From a virus: a DNA stretch of 21,240 nucleotides. A program made the translations under genes and the position numbers. The notes under the pieces were generated by a model that saw only the letters and a list, made by a program, of their open reading frames with translations, ran no database searches and was not told the DNA's origin. Below, piece after piece: positions 14,429 to 21,240 of this stretch (positions within the stretch are counted from its first letter, which is position 1; each line of letters starts with the position of its first letter). The DNA is taken from IMG/VR virus record IMGVR_UViG_3300027418_000054, positions 1 through 21,240 of that record. One strand, given 5' to 3'.

Positions 14429-15376
14429 ATGAGTTTTTTCGCAAACGATATAAACAAAAGAGAACATAGTTTGTGGGTGGAGAAATACCGTCCACAAACT
14501 CTTGCTGACTATGTTGGTAATGAAACCATCAAAGAAACAATTCAGCAGTATTTAGATGCAAATGACATACCACATTTATTATTGTATGGAAAAGCGGGTA
14601 CGGGTAAAACCACACTTGCTAAACTAATCGTAAACACAATCAAATGTGACTTTATGATTATCAACGCATCGGATGAAAACAATGTGGATACTGTTAGAAC
14701 AAAAGTTAAGAACTTTGCATCATCGGTTGGATTTGCAGGTTTCAAAGTAATCATATTAGATGAGTTTGATTATATGACACCGGGAGCTCAAGCGATTTTG
14801 AGAAACTTAATGGAAACATTCAGTAAGCATTGTCGTTTTATCTTAACCTGTAATTACATTGAGAAAATCATTGACCCTATCCAAAGTAGATGTCAATCTT
14901 TCGCAATCACACCTCCGACTAAAAAGGATGTAGCAGTTCAGGTAGCAAAGATATTAGATGCAGAAAAAATTAAGTATGAACCAAAGAATATGGCTGATGT
15001 GATTAATTCATATTATCCAGATATTAGAAGGATACTTAATACTTGTCAATTACAATCTGCAAAGGGAGAATTAAAAGTAGACCATAGAGTAATGGTTGAA
15101 GCAAACTTTGCAACTAAACTTATTGACCTTTTAAAAGCAGATGATGACAAGAGAAATATGTTTATGAAAATTAGACAAGCAGTCGCAGACAACAAATTAA
15201 ACGACTATTCGGAAATGTATACAATGTTATACGACAAAGTAGATGAATACGCAACAGGAAATGTAGCAAATACAATTTTAACAATTGCAGATGGTCTTTC
15301 AAAGGATGCATTGGTAGTTGATAAAGAAATCGTATTTATGAGTACAATTATACAAATTTTAAATATTATAAAATAA
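14429..15376 (+). CDS. clamp loader ATPase subunit (T4 gp44-like)
   Basis: AAA+ subunit that opens and loads the sliding clamp onto primer-template junctions. The 315 aa protein (T4 gp44 is 319) has EKYRPQTLADYVG at 18-30, the standard clamp-loader N terminus, Walker A GKAGTGKT at 54-61, Walker B VIILDEFD with D111/E112, sensor 1 in FILTCNY (about 137-143), and the SRC motif in QSRCQSF (153-155), which supplies the trans-acting arginine finger. The start is one base after the dUTPase stop. The stop overlaps the next gene by one base (TAATG). It works with the small subunit encoded two genes downstream. Confidence 0.95.
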   Translation: MSFFANDINKREHSLWVEKYRPQTLADYVGNETIKETIQQYLDANDIPHLLLYGKAGTGKTTLAKLIVNTIKCDFMIINASDENNVDTVRTKVKNFASSVGFAGFKVIILDEFDYMTPGAQAILRNLMETFSKHCRFILTCNYIEKIIDPIQSRCQSFAITPPTKKDVAVQVAKILDAEKIKYEPKNMADVINSYYPDIRRILNTCQLQSAKGELKVDHRVMVEANFATKLIDLLKADDDKRNMFMKIRQAVADNKLNDYSEMYTMLYDKVDEYATGNVANTILTIADGLSKDALVVDKEIVFMSTIIQILNIIK

Positions 15377-15618
15377 TGGAACAAGGACAAGAGCAATTAC
15401 CAATAAATTTTAATTTAAACGATGCAAGAGATATGGATTGTAAATGTGGTGGAAAGATATTTTTACCAGCATATAGATTTAAAAAAATATCCCGTTTATT
15501 AACAGGCCAACCAAAAGATTCAGTTATGCCAATTGAATTATATGTTTGTGCAAGTTGTGGAAGCCCACTAAATGACCTATTACCACCTGAATTACAAGAA
15601 ACAAAAATTACCGAATAA
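15376..15618 (+). CDS. zinc-ribbon-like small protein
   Basis: An 80 aa protein with two cysteine knuckles, C22-x-C24 in DCKCGGK and C58-x2-C61 in YVCASCGSPL, separated by a basic segment FKKISRLLTGQ. This is the layout of a single zinc ribbon. The function is unknown; ribbons of this size bind nucleic acid or bridge proteins. It sits between the two clamp loader subunit genes with one-base overlaps (TAATG) on both sides, so the three should be made in a fixed ratio and it may associate with the loader or the fork. In T4 no zinc-ribbon gene lies between genes 44 and 62, so this is an addition relative to T4. Confidence 0.78.
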   Translation: MEQGQEQLPINFNLNDARDMDCKCGGKIFLPAYRFKKISRLLTGQPKDSVMPIELYVCASCGSPLNDLLPPELQETKITE

Positions 15619-16070
15619 TGGCAACTAAAAAGTTATTTGACCACCTTAATGCAATAACTTCCGAACAAGACCCAAATTATTTTGATAAACTTTCAGAAGA
15701 GGATTTGAAATCGTGGAGTAACTTTATGGTAAATCGTTTCCTTTCTATGAAATCGGAGTGGGTAGAATTAATTGCAACTTTACTTCCTTTAAGTCAAACA
15801 TTGTCTCCAAAGGAAATGTATAAGTTGTATATCAATGTTATTCCAAAGGGTAAATACTTTTTAAAATATATTAAAGGAAAATCCGAAGATAAATACGAAC
15901 AATTTATAGTGGACTTATTAAAAAAAGAATACGATTGCTCGGAAAACCAGGCAATAGATTATTTAGAAGTTCTTTATTCAACAAGAGAAGGTAGAGAATA
16001 TTTGAAATATGTTTGTGAAAAATATGGTATAGATAAAAAGCAAATAACTAAACTAAAACTTAAGATATAA
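15618..16070 (+). CDS. clamp loader small subunit (T4 gp62-like, divergent)
   Basis: A 150 aa protein resembling T4 gp62 (187 aa), the non-ATPase subunit that completes the pentameric clamp loader. The clearest match is the middle: INVIPKGKYFLKYIKGK...FIVDLLKKEYDCSENQAIDYLEVL, which parallels the gp62 segment with VPRGKRYGKW...IIKLLAKRYQVNTNDAINYKSIL in residue pattern and spacing. The N-terminal part FMVNRFLSMKSEWVELIATLLPL also aligns with the gp62 FMVENALS region. It ends in a basic KLKLKI. Position after the gp44 equivalent supports the call. It is highly diverged, so an alignment-based search might miss it. Confidence 0.8.
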   Translation: MATKKLFDHLNAITSEQDPNYFDKLSEEDLKSWSNFMVNRFLSMKSEWVELIATLLPLSQTLSPKEMYKLYINVIPKGKYFLKYIKGKSEDKYEQFIVDLLKKEYDCSENQAIDYLEVLYSTREGREYLKYVCEKYGIDKKQITKLKLKI

Positions 16071-16071
16071 T

Positions 16072-16102
16072 TTGGTAAATCCAATTATTTGTCTTATATT
16101 AC
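16072..16102 (+). promoter_or_regulatory. promoter PD, TTGGTAA-N16-TATATTAC
   Basis: TTGGTAA (16072-16078), 16-base spacer, TATATTAC (16095-16102), just after the gp62-like stop in the context TAATTTGGTAA. The nuclease ATG at 16110 lies seven bases past the box, so the 5' leader would be a few bases at most. It also tells against the TTG start at 16089, which falls in the promoter spacer. Confidence 0.62.
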
Positions 16103-16109
16103 AGTTATT

Positions 16110-16994
16110 ATGGCAAGAGTATCATTTTCACAATATAGCATGTGGCATAACTGTCCACAACAATACAAATTAGCATACATAGATAAGTTAGGAGAAAACT
16201 CTTCTAACATACATTCAATCTTTGGAACTGCAATGCACGAAACACTTCAAAACTATTTGGAGAAATGTTTAAGAATATCAAAGTCACAAGCTGACAAGAT
16301 GATTGACTTACAAGAATATTTAAAAGAAAGAATGAGAGATGCATATCTTAAAGAAACCGAAGGGGAAATAGGAAATACTACAATATGCACCAAAGAAGAA
16401 ATGGTAGAGTTTTTAGAGGATGGAAACGTCTTATTAGATTGGTTTCAAAAACCCAAAAACTTTAACAAATTCTTTTCGTTAAAACACGATGAGTTGGTAG
16501 CAATTGAACAACCTATAAACACAAAGATTTCTGAGAATGTAAACTTTATGGGTTTCATAGATTTGATTATCAGAGACACATTTACAGGTAGATACAGAAT
16601 TATTGACTTTAAAACTTCTACAAGAGGTTGGAGTAAGTATCAAAAATCAGACCCAGTTAAAAGTGCACAAATCCTATTATACAAAAAGTTCTATGCAGAA
16701 TTACTAAGTATTTCCGAAGATGTGATTGACGTTGAGTTTATCATTTTGAAAAGAAAGGTAGAAGTAAGAGAGGATATCCCAACACATAGAATTAGCAAAC
16801 ACATACCTGCAAATGGTAAGATATCAGTAAACAAAGCATGGAAAGGTTTTACGGACTTTGTAGAGAGTGTATTTGACAAAGATGGTAATTATAAAACGGA
16901 AATAGAGTACCCAAAGAACGCAACTAAACTATGTGAATGGTGTGAGTTTTTTCATAGAGGATTGTGTGATAGAGGATTAAAAAATTTAAATTAA
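16110..16994 (+). CDS. PD-(D/E)XK nuclease with probable Fe-S cluster (Cas4/RecB-like)
   Basis: A 294 aa nuclease of the RecB/Cas4 type, probably a DNA exonuclease for recombination or degradation. The N terminus VSFSQYSMWHNCPQQYKLAYIDKL is the usual opening helix, with C15. Catalytic motifs: H43 in GTAMHETLQ, E133 in VAIEQP, D151 in MGFIDLII, the D166-x-K168 core in YRIIDFKTST, and the QxxxY motif with Q187 and Y191. The C terminus LCEWCEFFHRGLC provides C275, C278 and C286, which with C15 makes the four-cysteine pattern of Cas4/AddB-type 4Fe-4S nucleases. Everything needed for activity is present. I chose the ATG at 16110 over the upstream TTG at 16089 because the TTG falls inside promoter PD. 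No helicase or CRISPR genes adjoin it. Confidence 0.9.
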   Translation: MARVSFSQYSMWHNCPQQYKLAYIDKLGENSSNIHSIFGTAMHETLQNYLEKCLRISKSQADKMIDLQEYLKERMRDAYLKETEGEIGNTTICTKEEMVEFLEDGNVLLDWFQKPKNFNKFFSLKHDELVAIEQPINTKISENVNFMGFIDLIIRDTFTGRYRIIDFKTSTRGWSKYQKSDPVKSAQILLYKKFYAELLSISEDVIDVEFIILKRKVEVREDIPTHRISKHIPANGKISVNKAWKGFTDFVESVFDKDGNYKTEIEYPKNATKLCEWCEFFHRGLCDRGLKNLN

Positions 16995-17015
16995 ACAATA
17001 TATATTTTAAAAGTT

Positions 17016-18392
17016 ATGGCAAAAAAGAAAATTCTGTTATTGGCGGATGATTTACGAATGGCAAGTGGTATTGCAAATGTTTCTAAGCAATTAGTTTTAG
17101 GAACAGTTGATAAATATGATTGGGTACAATTAGGTGCAGCAATCAAACATCCTGATGCAGGTAAAATATTTGATTTAAATGATAGTGTTAGAGAACAAAC
17201 AGGCGTAAAAGATGCAAGTGTTAAAATATATCCATTTGATGGTTATGGTAACGCTGATATAATTCGTCAATTACTAATGGTTGAAAAACCTGATGCAATC
17301 CTACACTTTACTGACCCAAGATATTGGATTTGGTTATATGAGATGGAGCACGAAGTTCGTCAATCAGTTCCTTTATTCTTTTATCATATTTGGGATGATT
17401 TACCAGACCCAAAATACAATAGAGATTACTACGAAAGTTGTGATTGGATTGGGTGTATTTCAAAACAAACTTATGGTATTACTAAAAGAGTTTGGAGTTG
17501 GGATAAAGAAAAGCATTGGACACCACCTGCAGATTGGCAAGTAAGTTATGTGCCACATGGTATCAATTCGGAATTATACAAACCAGTAGAAGTTCCAAAA
17601 GATTTTAAAGAAAGTGTATTTGGTAATAAGGAATATGAATTTGTTTTATATTGGAACAATAGAAATATTCGTAGAAAACAACCCGTTGATGTAATTTTGG
17701 CATTTGATAAGTTTGTACAACAATTACCAAAAGAAAAACAAGATAAGGTATGTTTATTAATGCATACTGCTCCTGTGGAAGAACATGGAACGGATTTACC
17801 AAGAACAATTGCAGAATGTTGTTCACCTGAAACAAATGTAGTATTTGCACCAAATAGATATTCCGAAGAACAATTAAACTATCTTTATAATATGGGAGAT
17901 GTAACAATCAATGTGGCATCAAACGAAGGATTTGGATTGGCAACCGCAGAGTCAGTAATGGCGGGTACACCAATCATAGTTAATGTTACAGGTGGAATGC
18001 AAGACCAATGTGGATTTGAAATAGATGGTAAATATATAACTGCAGAAGATTATGTTAAAATTGGTTCTTTAAATAATAAGAAACAATATGAGAACACAAA
18101 ACATGGTGATTGGGTTAAACCAATTTGGCCAGTTCGTTCAACAACAGGTTCAGTTCCTACTCCATATATTTTTGACGATAGAGTTGATTTTGAAGATATT
18201 ACTAAATTGATTATGGATTGGTATAATACTCCAAAAGAAGATAGAGATAAAGCAGCTTTAAAAGGTAGAGAATGGATGTTGGGTGATGGTATATTGAGTA
18301 GAGAAGCAATGTGTAAAACATTAACGGATGGTATGGAAGGTGCATTTGAAAATTGGAAACCAAAAGAAAAATTTAAATTAATAGAGTTATAG
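17016..18392 (+). CDS. glycosyltransferase, GT-B fold (GT4-like)
   Basis: A 458 aa sugar transferase. The N-terminal domain begins KKKILLLADDLRMASGIANV, with the Gly-containing loop after strand 1. The C-terminal nucleotide-sugar domain has YVPHGINSELYKP at 178-190, the strand EFVLYWNNRNIRRKQP, and the EX7E donor-binding motif in ASNEGFGLATAESVMAGTP (E304 and E312). No signal peptide or membrane segment is visible, so it acts in the cytoplasm, on DNA, a phage protein or a lipid-linked acceptor. The sequence does not reveal which. Its partner gene starts two bases after its stop. The start follows TTTTAAAAGTT, matching the AAAAGTTATGGCAAA context of the cochaperonin gene. No hydroxymethylcytosine synthesis gene is in the window to support a DNA target. 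Confidence 0.87.
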   Translation: MAKKKILLLADDLRMASGIANVSKQLVLGTVDKYDWVQLGAAIKHPDAGKIFDLNDSVREQTGVKDASVKIYPFDGYGNADIIRQLLMVEKPDAILHFTDPRYWIWLYEMEHEVRQSVPLFFYHIWDDLPDPKYNRDYYESCDWIGCISKQTYGITKRVWSWDKEKHWTPPADWQVSYVPHGINSELYKPVEVPKDFKESVFGNKEYEFVLYWNNRNIRRKQPVDVILAFDKFVQQLPKEKQDKVCLLMHTAPVEEHGTDLPRTIAECCSPETNVVFAPNRYSEEQLNYLYNMGDVTINVASNEGFGLATAESVMAGTPIIVNVTGGMQDQCGFEIDGKYITAEDYVKIGSLNNKKQYENTKHGDWVKPIWPVRSTTGSVPTPYIFDDRVDFEDITKLIMDWYNTPKEDRDKAALKGREWMLGDGILSREAMCKTLTDGMEGAFENWKPKEKFKLIEL

Positions 18393-18393
18393 T

Positions 18394-19662
18394 ATGAAAC
18401 CAACATTAGTATTTCAGGCACCAATAGCAACAAGAAGTGGGTATGGTGACCACGCGAGAGATTTATTACATTCTCTTTATAAATTAGATAAGTTTGAAAT
18501 TAAAGTAATTAGTACACGATGGGGCAATACTCCAATGGACTCACTTAATTATGACAATCCGTTTCATAAGTGGATAGTTGATAGTATTATTCCAAAAGTA
18601 GAACAAAAGCCCGACATTTATATTCAGGTTACTGTACCAAATGAATTTCAACCAATAGGACATTATAACATTGGAATTACCGCAGCAATTGAAACAACAC
18701 ATTGTCCATTAGATTGGGTACATGGTTGTAATAGAATGGATTTAATTATAGTACCATCTGAACATTCAAAAAAGAGTTTAGTGGATAGTATATACAATGA
18801 AGTTGATAAAAACACCAATCAATTAATAGCTCAACATAGAATTCAAAAACCTGTTGAAATTATTTTTGAAGGGTTTGATGAAATGGATTTTGGAACCGAT
18901 GAAGTGGCCCATGTAACTGAATTAGATTCAATCAAAGAAGATTTTGCATTCTTATTTGTAGGACATTGGTTAAGAGGTGATTTAGGTGAAGATAGAAAGA
19001 ATGTGGGGATGATGATTAAGACATTCGCAATGGCATTCAAAGATGAAAAGAAAAAACCAGCATTGGTACTTAAAACTAGTTCGGCAGGATTTAGTGTATT
19101 GGATAGAGAAAATACTATTAAAAAAATAAAAGAAGTTTTGGGTAAAGAATACAAAAAAGTTCCAGTTTATCTTTTGCATGGTGATTTAACCCCATCTCAA
19201 ATGAATGGATTATACGAACATCCAAAAGTAAAAGCAATGTTAAACTTTACAAAAGGTGAAGGATTCGGTAGACCCCTACTAGAATTCAGTTTAACAGGTA
19301 AGCCTGTGATTGTATCTAATTGGAGTGGCCATATTGATTTCTTAAAACAAGGTGCAGTATTATTAGAAGGTGAATTGAAGCCCGTACACGAATCAGCAGC
19401 AGACCAATTCTTATTAAAAGAAGCACAATGGTTCAATGTAAATATTTCAAAGGCATTGATTACAATTAAAGATGTTTATAAAAATTATGATAAATATAAA
19501 GTAAATTCTTTTCAATTGGGTAAACAAAATAAACAAAATTTTAGTTTAGAAAAAATGACTAAATTTTTCGATGTTATTTTAAATCAATATGGTATTTATA
19601 CTAAAATACAACCAAAGTTTCAACAACTTCAGTTACCTAAATTGAAAATGTTAAATAAATAA
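18394..19662 (+). CDS. glycosyltransferase, GT-B fold (GT4-like), second copy
   Basis: A 422 aa transferase. The first domain starts LVFQAPIATRSGYGDHARDLL, an acceptor-side Gly-rich loop; the second contains FLFVGHWLRGDLGEDRKN, VYLLHGDLTPSQMNGLY, and the EX7E motif in FTKGEGFGRPLLEFSLTGKP (E289 and E297), followed by VIVSNWSGHIDFL. It has the same fold as the preceding gene but low similarity outside the EX7E region, so it is probably a different specificity and not a recent duplicate. The two genes are nearly contiguous and likely act in sequence on one acceptor. The stop overlaps the next gene by one base. Confidence 0.87.
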   Translation: MKPTLVFQAPIATRSGYGDHARDLLHSLYKLDKFEIKVISTRWGNTPMDSLNYDNPFHKWIVDSIIPKVEQKPDIYIQVTVPNEFQPIGHYNIGITAAIETTHCPLDWVHGCNRMDLIIVPSEHSKKSLVDSIYNEVDKNTNQLIAQHRIQKPVEIIFEGFDEMDFGTDEVAHVTELDSIKEDFAFLFVGHWLRGDLGEDRKNVGMMIKTFAMAFKDEKKKPALVLKTSSAGFSVLDRENTIKKIKEVLGKEYKKVPVYLLHGDLTPSQMNGLYEHPKVKAMLNFTKGEGFGRPLLEFSLTGKPVIVSNWSGHIDFLKQGAVLLEGELKPVHESAADQFLLKEAQWFNVNISKALITIKDVYKNYDKYKVNSFQLGKQNKQNFSLEKMTKFFDVILNQYGIYTKIQPKFQQLQLPKLKMLNK

Positions 19663-20222
19663 TGGCAAATCAAACTAACTATACCAAAGTATATAAGAGA
19701 TACTCCAGCAATCCAAAATTAATTGGTGACCCGATGGGTAAAATGAAAAGAGGTCAATTTTATCAAATTTTGGAATATAAATATGTTGAAGAAGAAGATG
19801 ATTCAAAAACTTGGTCAGTCAGTACCGCACCAATAGTTTATACATTATTTGTATCAGATAGTCAGGATGTAGTTCATTGTATCAAATTATCCAGTATTAA
19901 TCCATTAACAGTAAAACAATTGTTTAAAAAATTAGTAGATGAAAAGGATTTTGAAATGGACCCAGGTAAAAATGCACGCACATTCTATAATACAAAAATG
20001 AAAGGAATGAAATTCTTTTCAAATAATTTTTATAGAACCTACAAATTATCTGGTATACAAAGATGTATTGAATTGGATATGGATACTACTAAATTGATAC
20101 CAAAAGCTATGAACCAACAAGGTAGAGCTAGTATGGGTTATAAAACATATGGAAGAAGGGGGAAAATTCAAAATGTGGATATTGAAATTAAAGATAATAA
20201 ATTAAAAAATTATAGTAAATAG
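19662..20222 (+). CDS. conserved-looking phage protein of unknown function
   Basis: A 186 aa protein with no family I can name. It is mixed alpha/beta and basic towards the C terminus. Noticeable stretches are GKMKRGQFYQILEYKYVEEEDD, APIVYTLFVSDSQDVVHCIK, and GKNARTFYNTKMKGM leading to FYRTYKLSGIQRCIELD. It has no signal peptide, membrane segment or catalytic signature. The two-strand start followed by a core with Lys and Tyr clusters could suit a virion or DNA-associated protein. It begins in a one-base overlap with the second glycosyltransferase (TAATG), so it is co-translated with the glycosylation genes and might be their acceptor or an unrelated structural protein. Confidence 0.75.
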   Translation: MANQTNYTKVYKRYSSNPKLIGDPMGKMKRGQFYQILEYKYVEEEDDSKTWSVSTAPIVYTLFVSDSQDVVHCIKLSSINPLTVKQLFKKLVDEKDFEMDPGKNARTFYNTKMKGMKFFSNNFYRTYKLSGIQRCIELDMDTTKLIPKAMNQQGRASMGYKTYGRRGKIQNVDIEIKDNKLKNYSK

Positions 20223-20224
20223 TT

Positions 20225-20536
20225 ATGACATCAAAAGAATTCGTCCTTTGGTTAAAAGGATTTACGGAAGGAGTACATGAATTTAATATTACTCCAAAAC
20301 AATGGGACACACTAAAAGAAAAATTAGCAGAAGTTAACGATGGAACTCCAATCGGTATAGGTGGATGGGGAACACCAAATGGAACAGGAGCTCCTGTATT
20401 TACAACAACACCTGGTCAAAGTTCTATTACAATTGCTAATCCACCATTTGGGTTCGGAGTAACATCAACCGCATACGGATACCCAACCGGTTCAGCGTGG
20501 AGTTATACAAATAAATCAGACGAAAAAATATTTTAA
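20225..20536 (+). CDS. small phage protein with KEFxxWLKGF domain and Gly-rich tail
   Basis: A 103 aa protein in two parts. Residues 1-39 (TSKEFVLWLKGFTEGVHEFNITPKQWDTLKEKLAEV) form a helical unit that I recognise as a recurrent short phage domain of unknown function, with the pattern KEFxxWLxGFxE...PxxxQWxxLxxKL. The remainder is low-complexity, rich in Gly, Thr, Pro and aromatic residues (GIGGWGTPNGTG, PPFGFGVTSTAYGYPTGS), and probably disordered. It starts two bases after the previous stop behind AGTT and overlaps the following GT-A gene by one base. Confidence 0.75.
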   Translation: MTSKEFVLWLKGFTEGVHEFNITPKQWDTLKEKLAEVNDGTPIGIGGWGTPNGTGAPVFTTTPGQSSITIANPPFGFGVTSTAYGYPTGSAWSYTNKSDEKIF

Positions 20537-21159
20537 TGAAATTAAGTTACGCAATAACGGCTTGTAATGAAGTCGAAGAAACTATTAGATTAGTAAGTCA
20601 ATTATTAAATTATAAAACTGAAAATTCAGAAATTGTAGTCCTTTTAGACACACCAAAAGCACCAATTGAATTATTGGAATATTTAGAATTACAAGCTAAT
20701 GCAGATTACATAACATTGATTGAGTCTGAATTTGATAATCAATTTGCAGAATGGAAAAATCTTTTAAATTTACATTGTAAAGGTGAATGGATATTTCAAT
20801 TGGATGCCGATGAATATTTAGAACCCGATTTGATTTATAATTTAGAAGATATTTTAAATAATAATATCGATAAAGATTTGATATTAGTTCCAAGAATTAA
20901 TACCATTGAAGGGTTGTCCGAAACACATATTAAAAAATGGGGATGGAATGTAAATGAAAAAGGTTGGGTAAATTTCCCAGATGTTCAAACTCGTATTTAC
21001 AAAAATAAAGATACAATTGGATGGTCTGGAAAAGTACATGAAAGAATTACAGGATTTGAAAATTATACAAATTTTCCATTTGAAGAAGTGTATTGTATAA
21101 AACACCCAAAAACAATAGAAAGACAAGAAAAACAAAACAATTATTACGATACTCTATAA
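20536..21159 (+). CDS. glycosyltransferase, GT-A fold (GT2-like)
   Basis: A 207 aa transferase of the family 2 type. It opens with KLSYAITACNEVEETIRLV, the standard first strand and nucleotide-binding loop, carries the metal-binding DxD as D90-A-D92 in WIFQLDADEYLEPDLI, and has a later acceptor-side WSGKVHERI. It is short and lacks any C-terminal membrane helices, so it is soluble. Three glycosyltransferases of two folds within 4.2 kb imply a multi-step glycan. The stop overlaps the next start by one base. Confidence 0.88.
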   Translation: MKLSYAITACNEVEETIRLVSQLLNYKTENSEIVVLLDTPKAPIELLEYLELQANADYITLIESEFDNQFAEWKNLLNLHCKGEWIFQLDADEYLEPDLIYNLEDILNNNIDKDLILVPRINTIEGLSETHIKKWGWNVNEKGWVNFPDVQTRIYKNKDTIGWSGKVHERITGFENYTNFPFEEVYCIKHPKTIERQEKQNNYYDTL

Positions 21160-21240
21160 TGATAAGAATATATTATCACATATATTTGATTGATGGTGTC
21201 GAAACTATTGTAGATGAACAATTGAATCTAATAACTAAAC
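21159..21240 (+). CDS. partial gene at window edge, possibly glycan-related
   Basis: An open frame starting with ATG in a one-base overlap (TAATG) with the GT-A gene and running off the window after 27 codons. The visible residues begin MIRIYYHIYLIDGVETIVDEQ. A YYHIYLI...EIVxEQL opening is, as I recall, seen in phage and bacterial proteins next to glycosyltransferases, so a sugar-modification role is plausible, but too little is present to assign it. Confidence 0.55.
   Translation, partial: MIRIYYHIYLIDGVETIVDEQLNLITK

Noticed and set aside
16089-16109. TTG start for the PD-(D/E)XK nuclease
   Set aside because: Falls between the two promoter boxes; ATG 16110 is downstream and begins the family motif.
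1-21240. Antisense ORFs of 60-130 codons
   Set aside because: All lie opposite well-supported genes, are rich in Ile/Leu/Tyr/Phe/Ser as expected from reverse-reading this AT-rich DNA, and show no motifs.
1-21240. CRISPR arrays, tRNA genes, insertion sequences, attachment sites
   Set aside because: No regularly spaced repeats, cloverleaf-like segments, transposase motifs or terminal inverted repeats were seen, and intergenic space is too small for most.

Overview
This window is most likely part of a large tailed phage with T4-type replication genes. All genes read on the + strand, packed head to tail, with stop-start overlaps and almost no non-coding DNA. Base composition is AT-rich, with an A-rich coding strand. 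The host is probably a member of the Bacteroidota: starts sit behind A-rich leaders mostly without Shine-Dalgarno sequences, the four promoter-like sites resemble the Bacteroidota -33 TTTG / -7 TAnnTTTG pattern, and a small DUF5522-type protein of the kind common in that phylum is present. The host assignment is inference; the T4-type replisome is seen directly in motifs.

Layout. 38-4929: UvsX/RecA recombinase, FEN/RNase H-type 5' nuclease, GroES-like cochaperonin, a first Mom-like acyltransferase-fold protein, a small basic protein and the gp41-like DnaB-type helicase. 4930-5091: the only sizeable intergenic gap. 5092-7367: a nucleotide-reduction cassette with a B12-dependent (class II) ribonucleotide reductase, a Cys-rich DUF5522-like protein and a thioredoxin. 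7370-9143: a promoter-headed cassette of a small HTH protein and two tandem Mom-like paralogs. 9137-10374: a second promoter and a DUF4338/DruA-like protein. 10384-16070: family B DNA polymerase (gp43), sliding clamp (gp45), a small protein with a QLELF clamp-binding-like peptide, dUTPase, clamp loader ATPase (gp44), a zinc-ribbon protein and a divergent clamp loader small subunit (gp62). 16072-16994: another promoter and a PD-(D/E)XK nuclease with a likely Fe-S cluster. 17016-21240: a glycosyltransferase island (two GT-B enzymes, two unknown proteins, one GT-A enzyme, and a truncated gene at the edge).

The genes make a coherent program: dNTP supply (RNR, thioredoxin, dUTPase), replication fork (gp41, 43, 44, 45, 62 equivalents), recombination and repair (UvsX, 5' nuclease, Cas4-like nuclease), folding help (GroES), and DNA and surface modification (three Mom-like proteins, glycosyltransferases).

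The two observations most worth following are these. (1) Three diverged Mom-like proteins keep the same His-Tyr...Asp-x9-Tyr residues in one phage; two are a tandem pair behind an HTH gene. (2) I found no GATC in 21.2 kb although GAT is very common, and Asp switches to GAC whenever the next base is C. This suggests strong anti-restriction pressure acting both by sequence avoidance and, possibly, by DNA hypermodification.
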